Assembly: GCF_037975245.1 (NCBI RefSeq)
Contig: NC_092579.1
Coordinates: 565,001-629,000, forward strand
Direction of reading: 5' to 3'
DNA length: 64,000 nucleotides
Source: Apostichopus japonicus
Taxonomy: Eukaryota; Echinodermata; Holothuroidea; Aspidochirotida; Stichopodidae
Positions 11,007 through 20,491 of the stretch are shown piece by piece. The notes beneath the pieces are model-generated. The model made no database searches and had not been told where the DNA came from. It saw only the letters and a program-made list of their open reading frames with translations. How positions within the stretch are numbered: the stretch's first letter is position 1; the number at the start of each line of letters is the position of its first letter. Made by a program: the position numbers and the translations under genes.

Positions 11007-12700
11007 AGATGAACGATAGTGATTTTTCAGCACCGACGAAAAAATACGATTTTATTCGAGAGTATTCTAGTTGGTTTCCATATTACACATGTGAAAATTC
11101 AAGTCAGTCCGATGTTGGGAAAGGCTTAAAAAAAATTCCTAAACTCGTTGAGTTTTTAAACAAAAATTGGGGTTTTCGCGAACAGCGATATGATGATCAC
11201 GTGATCTACAGTGACATGTGACGTCATTATGATGATAACAAAGTGAGCTCGGCGTAGTGTACTTCAGCAGTGTGCACTTAGTGTGTAAGTTTAGTTGCAA
11301 CCTTCTCTATATTGGACTCGACAAACAACCTAAACTAGAGAGGAGATTTGATACACTGCGTGAGACATTTAACGGTCTAATTTTAATAAGGTGTTATTGT
11401 TCCTGCTTTTTCTTGTCGTTTTAGTGAAGCCGACTGCCCCAATGTAAATTACGGAATAATCGGTCATAGAGCCATCTCGGGCCCAATTGAAATTTGCGTG
11501 TGGCAAGGTCACTAAAGTAAAAAAAGTTTGAAAGTTTGATGCTTTTATGCCGCATTATTTATATGTATCCCGATAAATGCAACAGTAAGTGTTGGAACTG
11601 GAAGACATGTCAGACGTGAACAACCTAATGACTATGTGAGGAGAGAATCCACGTGCAAATTTCAATTGGGGCATGGCCGTCGCTTAGACAGTCTTTTTGG
11701 GCAGAGATGTGTTCATACCCTCACAAACCACTTTAAATGTAATACGAATAGGAAATGTGTGTATGCTCGAGCGAAACAAAACATCGTGTAAGTATTACTT
11801 ACGGTAGCGCACACTGTCACTTATGTTTGCACAGTGTGAAAGTACCGTTTGCGGACCTACGTGAAGTTGGGCTAGAATACGATTCCTCCTGAAGCCCAAA
11901 CCACGAGGCATGCATGTGAATAAACGCAATAGGCATTGCATGTAGTGACAAAATTGTTCGAGCTAGACTAACTACTCGATTGAGTTCAAATGCGGTTGTA
12001 TTTCAAGCTCAATGAAACCTTTCTGTTGGATTTAATGACGCACGGAACAAGGAACGTTTATGTTTTACAGTAGGCCTAGTGCATACAAGCGAATCTACTT
12101 TGTTTAGAACTTTGGATTTTCTTTCGGATGTTATACTAAACTACGTTTGAGACTATCATCACTATTGTTATTGTGCCAGTTTGACTGGTAAGTGAGCACA
12201 TTCATACATCACTCTGTATAAAACCCGCCAAAAACGTGATCTTGAGATTTACGTTACTTTGGGTAAGCTTGCGAGTTACCTCTTCAGATATTGGGAAATC
12301 GTTGCGAAATCGCCGCAAATTTCGTAAAAAAAAAGTTGTAAACACGTGGTGAAGAAATCAAGAAACACCATGATATTCATTATCTATTTATGTCTTGAAC
12401 ATTACGCCGGAAAATAACAGTTATGCTGACACGAAATGCACGCACAGCTCCGTACTGAACAGTTCACAACAGAAAAGAGCATCACAGTGACGTCATTCAC
12501 TGACCTGAGGGCTGTTCAAGGTCGTTGCAGTGTTTGCAAATTCCTAAATTACGGAGACGAAAAAACGATGTTTTAATTCCCTTTTTTATAACTTTCCGGT
12601 GTGCTATTTGGAAAATTAAAAAAAATATGTTGCTTGGTAACATATAAACTACATTATATATGAAAATGAGAGATTTTTTTTCTGTCACTATCGTTCTACT
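11007..12700. mobile_element. 1.69-kb TTAA-flanked element with 16-bp imperfect inverted ends
   Basis: The left end AGATGAACGATAGTGA and the right end TCACTATCGTTCTACT are inverted copies differing only at two central bases. Both abut TTAA (11003-11006 and 12701-12704). Because the host is a LINE coding frame, the empty site can be checked: dropping the insert and one TTAA restores codons for GCPLSPYIF of the RT. TTAA duplication is typical of piggyBac-type elements, though longer duplications (TTTAA, CTTTAA) fit equally well. Inside are an imperfect inverted repeat (11481-11500 with 11650-11671), TGACGTCA sites near both ends (11220 and 12490), and a TATAAAACCCGCC box near 12217. No transposase was recognised; the open frames at 11009-11221 (+) and 12497-12688 (-) match nothing I know. 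Confidence 0.8.
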
Positions 12701-12704
12701 TTAA

Positions 12705-13990
12705 GTCCTTATATCTTTATTATCTGCGCTGAAATTGTATCTATTAATATTAATTCAAATCCACTTATCCGTGGTATTTCAATTCTTAATGAAGAGATTA
12801 GGATTATTCAGTAAGCAGATGATAGTACAATTTTTGGCAAATATCGTTTATTTGTTTGTAATTATTCATATGAAGACATTAAGACAACTAATACGTTTTT
12901 AAATGATGTTATCCATGGCTGGTCCCGTTTTGCATTTAAGAACCCAACTTGTAACTTGAAGGATCAAATCATTTGGAATAATAATTATATTAAAGTTGAT
13001 CATAAAGTTGTTTTTTATAAGGCCTGGCAGGACAAGGGGATTACATATTTAAAAGATTTATTAGATAACAACTATTGTTTCTTATCACACTCGTCGTTCA
13101 AAAAAAAAGTATAACTTTAAGTGTCCTCTTACAACGGATTATGGTATTATCCACGCAATTCCCAGTCATTGGAAAGAGTTATTTACCCAGGGTGATAACA
13201 ATGGGGTGTCTTTACTAGATTCTATTCATAACATGCCATTCCTTTCACGTTATATATATATAATCAGCTTATCCAGAGATTCGTAACACCACCGAAGCCA
13301 ATCTCTAAATGGAATTTGTATTTCAATATAGGTGAGCTTCAGTGGAGAGATATTTATCAGATTCCTTTCCAGTCACTTAGAGATGCTTAGATTCAATACT
13401 TTCAGTTTCGCTTTATACATCGTATTCTAGGTACTAATTATTTACTTTTTTTAATGAATAAGGAGGATAATCCACGTTGTACGTTCTGTGGTGGAAGAGA
13501 TGAAACGTTAGTTCATTTATTTTGGGAGTCTAATATTACCTCCAACTTTATTTTAAATGTTGAGCAGAAAATATTAAATAGACAATTTGTTTTCTCTAAG
13601 CAAGATTTTTCGGTTTTGGTTATCGTCTTCACGTAAAACACGCTATGAATTTACTTATCTTTCATATGAAGTATTACATTTATCAGGCAAAAATGAACAG
13701 TAGTATTCCAAATACAAATGCATTCTTCAATAGGTTTAAGTTCTTGCTACAGGTGGAGAAATATCTTCAAAAGTGCGAAACACGCTCTCCCATTTCTTAC
13801 AATAACCTTTACGCAACATTTTCTAGTTGTTCTTCTCTTTTTGATGTTTAGGTTTTCGGAGTCACTATTTATTTGTCCCAATTCAGTTATACCTTTATTA
13901 TCTGCTACGTGGGAATGTTTATTATATATTTCGGAATTCGTATTAATCTAATAAACTTTGTTAATCGATAACCTTAATTTTCACAATTTT
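12705..13990 (+). pseudogene. L1/Tx1-like ORF2, 3' part (RT motif C, C-terminal region)
   Basis: Directly after the insertion the frame reads LSPYIFIICAEI, SNPLIRGISILNEEIRIIQ, then a TAA exactly where the Tyr of YADD should be, followed by ADDSTIFG (12815-12840). Further blocks are KAWQDKGITYLKDLL (13020), SKWNLYFNIGELQWRDIYQI (13304-13365), an in-frame TAG in SLRDA*IQYFQFRFIHRILG (13388), and CTFCGGRDETLVHLFWESN (13480-13535), the Cys-rich C-terminal block of Tx1/L1-type proteins. FHMKYYIYQAKMNSS begins at 13660. The 3' UTR continues to the poly(A) tail at 14097. Confidence 0.85.
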
Positions 13991-14097
13991 GGTCGCTATT
14001 TAAGAAATAGCTATTGTTTATTTACGAAAATGGAAGAACAAAATTGTACATTGAATTCAAAGTTTGAATAAAAGGTGGCAAAAAAAAAAAAAAAAAA

Positions 14098-14244
14098 AGT
14101 AATGAATGTGTAACAAGTGGTATGAAAGATATATAGGAAATAAATAAAGATCAACATACTAGATCTACACATTCATTTCTTAAAATAATACGCCCTCATT
14201 ACAATTATACACAGCCAGTGTATACGCATTCACACACCAGTAGA

Positions 14245-14250
<6 letters not shown>
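14098..14250. other. Short spacer without gene
   Basis: Unique-looking sequence between the poly(A) tail and the TA microsatellite; nothing recognised. Confidence 0.5.
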
Positions 14251-14284
<34 letters not shown>

Positions 14285-14301
14285 TATATATTTGAATATA
14301 A

Positions 14302-14358
<57 letters not shown>

Positions 14359-14370
14359 GTATATATTTAT

Positions 14371-14402
<32 letters not shown>

Positions 14403-14419
14403 GAATATATATATGTATA

Positions 14420-14454
<35 letters not shown>
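14251..14454. repeat. TA/TATG microsatellite (tail of the left SINE copy)
   Basis: Nearly continuous TA with TATG/TATTTA interruptions. It borders the 3' end of the minus-strand SINE at 14455, matching the arrangement of every other SINE copy in the window. Confidence 0.95.
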
Positions 14455-14456
<2 letters not shown>

Positions 14457-14576
14457 GAAAATCGTAATGAGTTGGAAAATCAAGAACAGTGAAAAAACTT
14501 TCAGCCTCCACCGGGATTCGAACCACGGGCCTTCCGCTCTGTACGCAGACACCCTAACCAGAGGTTCGAAACCGTA
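14455..14576 (-). mobile_element. tRNA-derived SINE, minus-strand copy
   Basis: Read on the minus strand it contains box-B-like GGTTCGAATCCCGGTGGAGG and the tail AAGTTTTTTCACTGTTCTTG ATTTTCCAACTCATTACGAT (shown in two parts), ending in TA repeats. Relative to the plus copy next to it, about 29 bp around box A (the segment containing AGCCTAGT) are missing near 14559. Its head meets the head of the plus copy in a palindrome, AGAGGTTCGAAACCG-TA-CCGGTTTCGAACC (14560-14592). Confidence 0.85.
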
Positions 14577-14730
14577 CCGGTTTCGAACCTCTGGACATGC
14601 AATCAGCGTCCATAGCCTAGTGGTTAGGGTGTCTGCGCACAGAGCGGAAGGCCCGTGGTTCGAATCCCGGTGGAGGCTGAAAGTTTTTTCACTGTTCTTG
14701 ATTTTCCAACTCATTACGATTTTCATTTAT
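14577..14730 (+). mobile_element. tRNA-derived SINE, plus-strand copy
   Basis: The head carries an A-box-like TAGCCTAGTGGTTAGGGTG and a B-box-like GGTTCGAATCCCGG at tRNA-like spacing (14612 and 14659). A leader CCGGTTTCGAACCTCTGG precedes it. The body continues as GGCTGAAAGTTTTTTCACTG, then TTCTTGATTTTCCAACTC, and ends in TATATA. Further copies at 59713 and 61871 share the same tail. Transcription would be by RNA polymerase III from the internal boxes. Confidence 0.88.
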
Positions 14731-14769
14731 ATATATTCATTTGCCTTTGTCGTTTACCTCCATTGCATT

Positions 14770-14771
<2 letters not shown>

Positions 14772-14857
<86 letters not shown>
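14772..14857. repeat. (TA)n microsatellite
   Basis: About 43 uninterrupted TA dinucleotides. They lie roughly 40 bp beyond the plus-strand SINE end. Confidence 0.98.
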
Positions 14858-14859
<2 letters not shown>

Positions 14860-15189
14860 GTATAAACACGCTTTTCCATTGCGTTGCAACTCATGAGTTT
14901 CACGCACACATTGAGTTCTTTTCACTGCGGCGATCATCAGGAAACTGAATCTTGCAATGACGATTAATTCCTTTCGGCGCTGTCAGGGGACTTCTTTGAA
15001 CGGTTGCCATGACGACATTTGGATACAAATCCGCTACGCTTGTTGGTTGCGTCGTAGTTTTTGTCGGCTCTTAATATCATCTGTTTTTACCTCTATGTTA
15101 ATATGAAGTATACTTTCCTTCCAAACAGAGATTACACTGGTCGGAGCTGCGCTTATGTGTATTAGAGCGCTTTTGGATTTCCCAAGAAA
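14858..15189. other. Intergenic, possibly remnant PLE 3' UTR
   Basis: No gene recognised. The minus-strand GIY-YIG-like part of a Penelope-like element begins just to the right, so this stretch would be its 3' side. Confidence 0.35.
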
Positions 15190-15199
15190 TTGAGTGACC

Positions 15200-15530
15200 A
15201 ATTTTATTTCTTTTTAAGTCCCAGATATATTTCGAGAGCTCAGTTTCTTATTGATAACGCTCTTGCGGAACGATTTGGTATGGTTGTTGTACCTTGCCTT
15301 GAAGCTTCCACTAGCCAGACGGATATATACAGCTGTCTCTTGACCAGCAGTAACCTTTGCCTTGTAGAATATATCGCTGGCGAGACATTCCCCGGGCAGG
15401 GGGCCGTCGCTCTGTTTTTCTGCAATTGCAAGCTATTTCCCTGGTCTCTGGGTTTGCTATCGATATGATCTTGTTATTGTGGGCTTTTATTATTTGCCAC
15501 ATATTCCTCATACATGCTATAGCCAATTTT
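15200..15530 (-). pseudogene. PLE Cys-rich linker and GIY-YIG-like endonuclease remnant
   Basis: One minus frame reads IANPETREIACNCRKTE, then a frame change gives LPGECLASDIFYKAKVTAGQ, AVYIRLASGSFKARYNNHTK and SFRKSV. The block YxA...VYI(G/R)LASGSFKxRYxNHxxSFR resembles the GIY-YIG core of Penelope-like elements, with the second motif YIG mutated here to YIR. The preceding C-N-C...C motif matches the Cys-rich region before that domain. Confidence 0.65.
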
Positions 15531-15719
15531 GATAATGTTCTTGTTTAATATTTTGTGTAAGACATGGTCACTTGGAAAATGCTTTTTTAAGAGTTTCATA
15601 AACTGCTCACCCACATTGGTTTAACGTTTTGCTATATGGTGTGGTGTACCATATTATTTTTCTGGCTCTGTTCTTTTTTTTTCCTTCTTTTTTCTGGGTA
15701 TGGTTGCTGCTCTTCGCTG

Positions 15720-16420
15720 TATATTCAATTTCCTCCTTGTATCCAGCTAGCCTTTCCAGATGGCTGCGTTGTATACGGAAGCTGCTTCTTAAAAAATATC
15801 ATGGCTTGTTGAGAGGGTAGATATTTTTTACTGATGGCTTGTGGCAATCCCTTTGGGATAGGTGGAGGATGGTTAGAATGGTGGTTGATGTAGAGTGGCT
15901 CTTCGTTTGGTTTTTTTGTAGGGTTGATAGGCGCCTGAATTAGGGTCAAGGACGACATAGAGAAAGGTGATAGATTTTAAGTTCATCTGGACCGTGATTT
16001 TCAGGGCATGATCCTTGAAAAGCTTGACGAGCTCTTCCCTGGCACGATCAGCCTCGCTCCCGAGTAAGATCTTAAAGTGACCAAGCCATCGTCCCGGTAT
16101 AAACCTATGCTGTCCCAATTGAGCTTTTTCTCGAGGTCGTTGAGCACGAACAGTCCAACGAGCTCACAGATCTCGGCGCCGTCGACTGCATCCATGTTGG
16201 ATACGTCAAATTGCTTCCGGGTGCCCTTCTTGACCAAGGGTTTGCCACGAGTGTCGTATAGAAGAGATCTTCTTGAGTGCATGATGGCGTCGATCTCTTT
16301 GCCCGGGATGGGTATGATCTGTTGAGGCCATGTTAAACACTTGGTGAGTAATTCATCGGAAATTGAAGGGTAGAATTCGACTACGTCGAAGAGAAGGGAT
16401 GTTAACTTTTTTTTTCTCCA
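15720..16420 (-). pseudogene. Reverse transcriptase remnant, YRDD type (Penelope-like)
   Basis: Starting near 16420 on the minus strand: SLLFDVVEFYPSISDELLTK (motif A, with the catalytic Asp), then KKGTRKQFDVSNMDAVDGAE, ICELVGLFVLNDLE, and IGLYRDDGL (motif C, two catalytic Asp) near 16085-16110. A frame change leads to REELVKLFKDHALKIT, VVLDPNSGAYQPYKK, and another to KPNEEPLYINHHSNHPPPIP (15860-15920), which resembles the Y(R/K)KP...Y(I/L)H..SNHP block after the palm in Penelope-like RTs. At least two frameshifts separate these parts. Confidence 0.75.
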
Positions 16421-16439
16421 GGCTAAGGCCAGAAAACCA

Positions 16440-16770
16440 TTCTAGGACCTATTCGCTGCATCTACACTGCTTGTAATGCGTTTTATTGTTTAGAAAACTT
16501 TCGGACACCCTGGTCCTTCGTCAGGTGTAAAAAGAGTGATTGAAATCACGTTAGTCTACCGTAAGCCCCAGACTGCTCAAAGTGCTTGAACCCAGAAAGA
16601 AAAGCCATATCCCTATTGAGACCATGACAGTGTGAACGTACTTTAAGGATCAATTCGACTTCCTTCAAGTTTCTTTTATTATTGTCAGACAGATTACCCA
16701 GGATTATGGCAAACTTAAGGCAGTCGATATTGTGTTGTGGAAGATTCAAATGTTCAGCCACTGGAAAACT
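16440..16770 (-). mobile_element. 3' end of a second Penelope-like element
   Basis: The minus-strand frame 16546-16761 reads MAEHLNLPQHNIDCLKFAII, LGNLSDNNKRNLKEVELILK, VRSHCHGLNRDMAFLSGFK. This resembles the tail of the PLE GIY-YIG region (xAEHFNLPxHSI...KxxEHGLNxDxGFL). Downstream (16490-16530 on the plus strand) is the complement of ACACCTGACGAAGGACCAGG GTGTCCGAAAG, a type of sequence common in PLE 3' ends. It is distinct from the adjacent YRDD-type remnant because the tail lies upstream of that element's RT. Confidence 0.6.
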
Positions 16771-16919
16771 GGTTTTGTTGAGTCTGATTGTGCTTTTGTG
16801 ATTACGTTACAATGTACTTACGTTACATTGACTGAGAATTTACGTGTTATTGCTATTGACCAAAACGATTCCTGGACAGATAAATTTAGGAAAGCAAAAG
16901 AAAATTTCTAGGAACTAAA

Positions 16920-17200
16920 CCTAAAGACCACGGCACCATTCGGTTTAAACATCAGAAACGAGCTGCCGTACCAGAAAAAAAAAGCAATCCCTTTAAATTA
17001 CGACAGAATTGGATTAAAATAATCCGACACGGATTAAGATAATCCTATTTCCAAAACTTCTGCTAAATCCAGCAGAAATCAGTAAGTCGCAATGACTTCA
17101 CTGCCATGCCGACACTCTTCTTTATAAAATAGTTTATATTCCTGCTACTCCTTGTCACTTTCGGTGATCATACACTGAAGAAGAGCTAGTGTTGCTCGAA
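16920..17200. repeat. Interspersed repeat, copy 1
   Basis: Contains ACGGCACCATTCGGTTTAAA, ATTAAAATAATCCGACACGG, AAAACTTCTGCTAAATC and TGCTACTCCTTGTCACTTTC, in that order. The same ordered blocks occur at 19965-20170 and in part at 20183-20325. The end CACTGAAGAAGAGCTAGTG TTGCTCGAAAGGCTCTGC resembles the 3' UTR of Penelope-like elements, so these may be PLE ends; this is uncertain. Confidence 0.7.
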
Positions 17201-17229
17201 AGGCTCTGCATAACCAAACATTGGCTGTT

Positions 17230-17365
17230 TTACCTCCAATCACTCACCTAATTTTGTATATGTTTTGTTAAGCGCATTTAACCCTGGGATTTTGCGCTAT
17301 ATAAGCACCGGTGTAATAATAATAATAATAATACTACTACTACTACTACTACTAATAATAATAAT
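17230..17365 (+). mobile_element. LINE (CR1/L2-type) 3' tail with AAT/ACT microsatellite
   Basis: TTTTGCGCTATATAAGCACC GGTG followed by (TAA)n and (TAC)n. Ends of this form, GCGCTATATAAG-like followed by trinucleotide repeats, are common for CR1/L2-group LINEs. No coding sequence is visible upstream. Confidence 0.5.
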
Positions 17366-17439
17366 TGAATTATTGTATCTCGATCGAGATCCAGCCTGTC
17401 TCTAAATGCTGCATAGTTATTTTACAGTTTTTCCGTTAT

Positions 17440-17545
17440 TCCTATACATACATATATAAGTACATATACATACATTTACATATTTATATATATATATATA
17501 TATATATTATTTTTTTTATTTATATATATATATATATATGTGTGT
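17440..17545. repeat. TA-rich and (TG)n microsatellite
   Basis: ATATACATACATTTACATAT grades into TA runs, a T-tract, more TA, then TGTGTGTGCG. A second GT run lies at 17740-17753. Confidence 0.9.
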
Positions 17546-17566
17546 GTGCGTGCGTTTGTTTTGCTA

Positions 17567-17722
17567 TCTGACCGAGGACTTGAACAAAAGAATTTCAGGT
17601 CCTCGGTTGTGATTTCTAAAGAATCACCACGTCCTTGGAAGAATTCTGTTGTATGGGGTATTGTTAAAGTTAGGGTACGTGGATTTGAACAATGGAAAAT
17701 ACAATGGGGTCCTCGGTCTGAA
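17567..17722. mobile_element. Possible short MITE with GACCGAGGAC ends
   Basis: GACCGAGGAC at 17568 and its inverse GTCCTCGGTC at 17710 bracket about 155 bp. The inverted ends are only about 10 bp and no clear target duplication is visible, so the call is tentative. Confidence 0.3.
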
Positions 17723-17759
17723 TGAAACACAAACACGCGTGTGTGTGTGTGTGTATAAG

Positions 17760-17944
17760 CAAAGAACGGATTACATATATTTGTAGAACTGATAGTTGTT
17801 AAGCGGTCCCAAGTCTTTGTTGAGTCCCCGGTGATGTGAAATTTAATTCGAAAGATCCAATCGATTTTTTTACGTTTACGTTCAGTAGCGGATTTGAAGT
17901 TCGAGGAAATAAAAATAAATTTTTGGTTTTTTGAGAGAATGGCT
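17760..17944. other. Spacer, no gene seen
   Basis: Unique-looking sequence without recognised features. Confidence 0.4.
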
Positions 17945-18356
17945 ATAATAATAATAATTTATTTTGTAAAGCGTAAAATCCACAAAAGTGCTTTAAAACG
18001 CTATGTAACAGCAAATAAAGAAATATATAAATAAGACACAAAATATGTAGTAAAAATGCAGAATAAAATACAATATAAATGAGTATATATGAAAAATAAA
18101 AAGCATGCACGTTTGAGTTTGTTTGAGTATTGCACATGAAAGAAATTTAATACACAGTTTAAATATTGCAGTAATGCTGTCTAAAAAGGAAGGTTTTCAG
18201 CTTTGATTTGAAGGTCGTAAGACTAGAAACAGTTCTGAGTTCAGCTGGCAGCTCATTCCAGAGGCGTGGCCCAGCCACGTAAAAAGCTCTGTTCCCATAG
18301 CTGTTTGCTATGAAGACTGAAATGTTCAGAAACGTGCAATCCTGCAAAATTATCAC
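17945..18356 (-). mobile_element. CR1/L2-type LINE 3' end, minus strand
   Basis: The minus-strand frame 18159-18356 includes SYGNRAFYVAGPRLWNELPA, then ELRTVSSLTTFKSKLKTFLF. This is the conserved C-terminal block (YG.RAF..A.P.LWN.LP..LR...S...FK..LKT.LF) of CR1/L2/Rex1-type reverse transcriptases. Its 3' UTR runs left to an AATAATAATAATAAT tail at 17948, beside TTATTTTGTAAAGCG. The copy is strongly 5'-truncated. Confidence 0.85.
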
Positions 18357-18464
18357 GAATAGATTTGTTTGTGATTATTAAAACATAAGCGGAACCGGGA
18401 ATCTGTTTCACCTACATAATTGCCCTCATTGCAAAGTACGCAGTAGAAAACGTAAATAACAGTA

Positions 18465-19550
18465 TGTTACGAGGGCCCATTGTAGCCTAACGCTAGTTAC
18501 TGCTAGTGAGGAACCTAATGTTATTATATAGAAAGTCTTTAAAATTGCCTACGTGATAAATCAGTATTTGAGAAATTAGGTCGGGCTACCGTGTCAGAAT
18601 GTTATAATACACGATTGTTCTGGTATATTCCTTATGATGACGCGCTGGTCTCGGGTTAACGTCGGTTTACGTGAGATCGCGTGTAAGCTGTACACATTTT
18701 CGTGGATTCTCTGGAACGTACGCGAGATATGCAAAGGACTTCCAAGAATAGAGAAACTGGGTCAGGTGTATCGAGAAAGATCTAGATGATTCTTGACATG
18801 GCGAATCGTATAAAAACCCGCCCAGATCGGAGAGTTTCTGAGTTTCTGAACGAATACAAGCGACGAAAAATATTATACCATTCTACTATATATCGTCAGT
18901 GCTCAACTGCCAGTAGTTTCTGAAGGATTGAGATATCGATAACAAGATTGATTCTACACTTCCATTCAGAAGTTTGAAGAGGACTTTGCTGTGAAAGTAC
19001 AGTTTTTCAGTCTTTATTTCGGAGAAGGTGAAGAATTTCTGTCTCCGTTGAGGAAGTTCGTTACGCCAGAAGTTGGTGGCTATAAAGCTGATTTTGGACT
19101 GACTCTGGTAATATTTAGTCGGCGAGAAGTTCGACTTGTGCTTCACTCTATTGTGGCTGGAAGTCCGTCTTCTATTTTGGAGCATCGCCGGAAAGAAGGT
19201 GACTGCTGTTTTTGGGATCGCGAGAAACTTCGTCGAGGACCAGCGAATTTCGCGGTACAACGGACCGAGAATCGTCGTCATCAAGGTCGTGGCCGCTGAG
19301 GGATATCGCAGTTGGAAGAGACCAGCGTGTTTTAAAGTGTATCCTATCTTGTTAAGTTTGTAAGTAATTTTCTATATATTTGTAATTACCACTTGTTGTT
19401 GTTGGTTCGAAATCCATTGTTCAATATAGTTTACGTTCTCATATTAATTCTCTAGACTCGTCAATTTGTCTGTGTTCCTTACGGAAACGAACCCAGGCTT
19501 GTGTCTCGTTACAAATTAGTTATCGAGACCTCTCGCATTCCAACGTAACA
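18465..19550. mobile_element. Putative solo LTR (1.09 kb)
   Basis: The block starts TGTTACGAGGGCCC and ends CCAACGTAACA, so it has TG...CA ends extended to a 7-bp inverted repeat (TGTTACG / CGTAACA). A TATA box with GC-rich downstream context, TATAAAAACCCGCCCAGATC, sits at about 18810, some 345 bp into the block on the plus strand. No second LTR, primer site or internal region lies within the window. I cannot find a clean 4-6 bp target duplication (CAGTA versus ATTAT), which weakens the call. The overlapping open frames at 18886-19363 look spurious. Confidence 0.5.
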
Positions 19551-19791
19551 ATTATTAGAATCACAAGAGAGGGAAGGGAGTCTTAGACTATATAGTCAGA
19601 ATTGGGAATTTTGACCTCGGTGCCTGGGATGATATGGGGGCATATTTGGCAACGAGGTTAACCACAACGGAACTTGCCTGCGGAGGTGGAAACTGTGTGG
19701 GGGAGTCTGGAGGAAGTGAGTAGAAATCTGATCGTCTTGGAATACAGCAAATTCCTGTTTGATAGAGCTCATAACATAATTTATAGGGGGT

Positions 19792-19793
<2 letters not shown>

Positions 19794-19837
<44 letters not shown>
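19794..19837. repeat. (TA)n microsatellite
   Basis: About 22 TA dinucleotides. Confidence 0.97.
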
Positions 19838-19839
<2 letters not shown>

Positions 19840-19964
19840 CTAAAAAGTAAATCCACGTATACTCTAAAAGAAAAAAATTATTGAACAAAAGCAGAGAAAT
19901 AAGATATGACTCATAATTGACAAATAAGGATTATTGTTTTGAAAAAAATATATATATCAAAACT

Positions 19965-20170
19965 ACAGCACCATTCGGGTTAAATATGGACGGAATCCGA
20001 TTAAAATAATCCAACACGGATCAAAAATAATCCGATCACCCAAAACTTCTGTTAATCTAACAGAACTCAGTTGACTTCACTGCTATGCCGATATTCTTCT
20101 CATATAAGCTTTTTAATTACTGCTACTCCTTGTCATTTTCGGTAATCATGCATTAAAGAAGACTGACTAA
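19965..20170. repeat. Interspersed repeat, copy 2
   Basis: Shares ordered blocks with 16920-17170: CAGCACCATTCGGGTTAAAT, ATTAAAATAATCCAACACGG, CCAAAACTTCTGTTAATC, ATTCTTCTCATATAAGC and TACTCCTTGTCATTTTCGG. By eye the two copies agree at well over half of their positions. Confidence 0.7.
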
Positions 20171-20182
20171 TGTAAAACAGCA

Positions 20183-20325
20183 ACACGGCACCATACGGCA
20201 TAAACATCAGAAACGCCTGCAGTTCCACATAAAGCTAAGCAAATCCTAATCGATTTAAAGTAAATTGACATGGGAAAAAATAATCAGATTTGTCTATAAC
20301 TTCTGCTTATCTAATAGAAAACGCA
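20183..20325. repeat. Interspersed repeat, copy 3 (partial)
   Basis: Begins AACACGGCACCATACGGCAT AAACATCAGAAACGCCTGC and ends TATAACTTCTGCTTATCTAA. It resembles the first half of copies 1 and 2 and lies directly behind copy 2 in the same orientation. Confidence 0.55.
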
Positions 20326-20329
20326 CACA

Positions 20330-20454
20330 TATATAAACATATTATAAATCTAAATATCTAAATATATAAATATCTAAATATATAAATATATAAATATATA
20401 ACTTTATATAACTATATAACTATATAACTATATATATATATATATATATATAAC

Positions 20455-20486
<32 letters not shown>

Positions 20487-20491
20487 GTTAT

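Larger units (their letters stand above)
9795..14097 (+). mobile_element. L1/Tx1-like LINE, internally deleted, split by a TTAA-flanked insertion, with poly(A) tail
   Basis: The ATG at 9795 opens MALLRISTFNVRGFRQHK, the typical start of a Tx1/L1-type endonuclease. The frame then jumps to the linker (KWEYIKYKIRVASINYSKEK), skipping nearly the whole endonuclease. RT blocks follow from 10100 to 11002, stop at the insertion, and resume at 12705. A C-terminal CTFC zinc-ribbon-like block lies at 13480-13510, and the tail matches the truncated copy at 4504. The 3' end has TGAATAAAAGGTGGC followed by about 19 A at 14078-14097, a poly(A) tail with its signal. Confidence 0.85.
15190..16420 (-). mobile_element. 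Penelope-like element remnant (RT plus GIY-YIG-like domain)
   Basis: The minus strand carries an RT region (about 15750-16420) and, downstream of it, a Cys-rich linker and a GIY-YIG-like region (about 15200-15530). RT followed by GIY-YIG is the domain order of Penelope-like retroelements. Many frameshifts break it, so no long frame survives. The assignment rests on motif order and on remembered family resemblance, not on a search. Confidence 0.7.
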
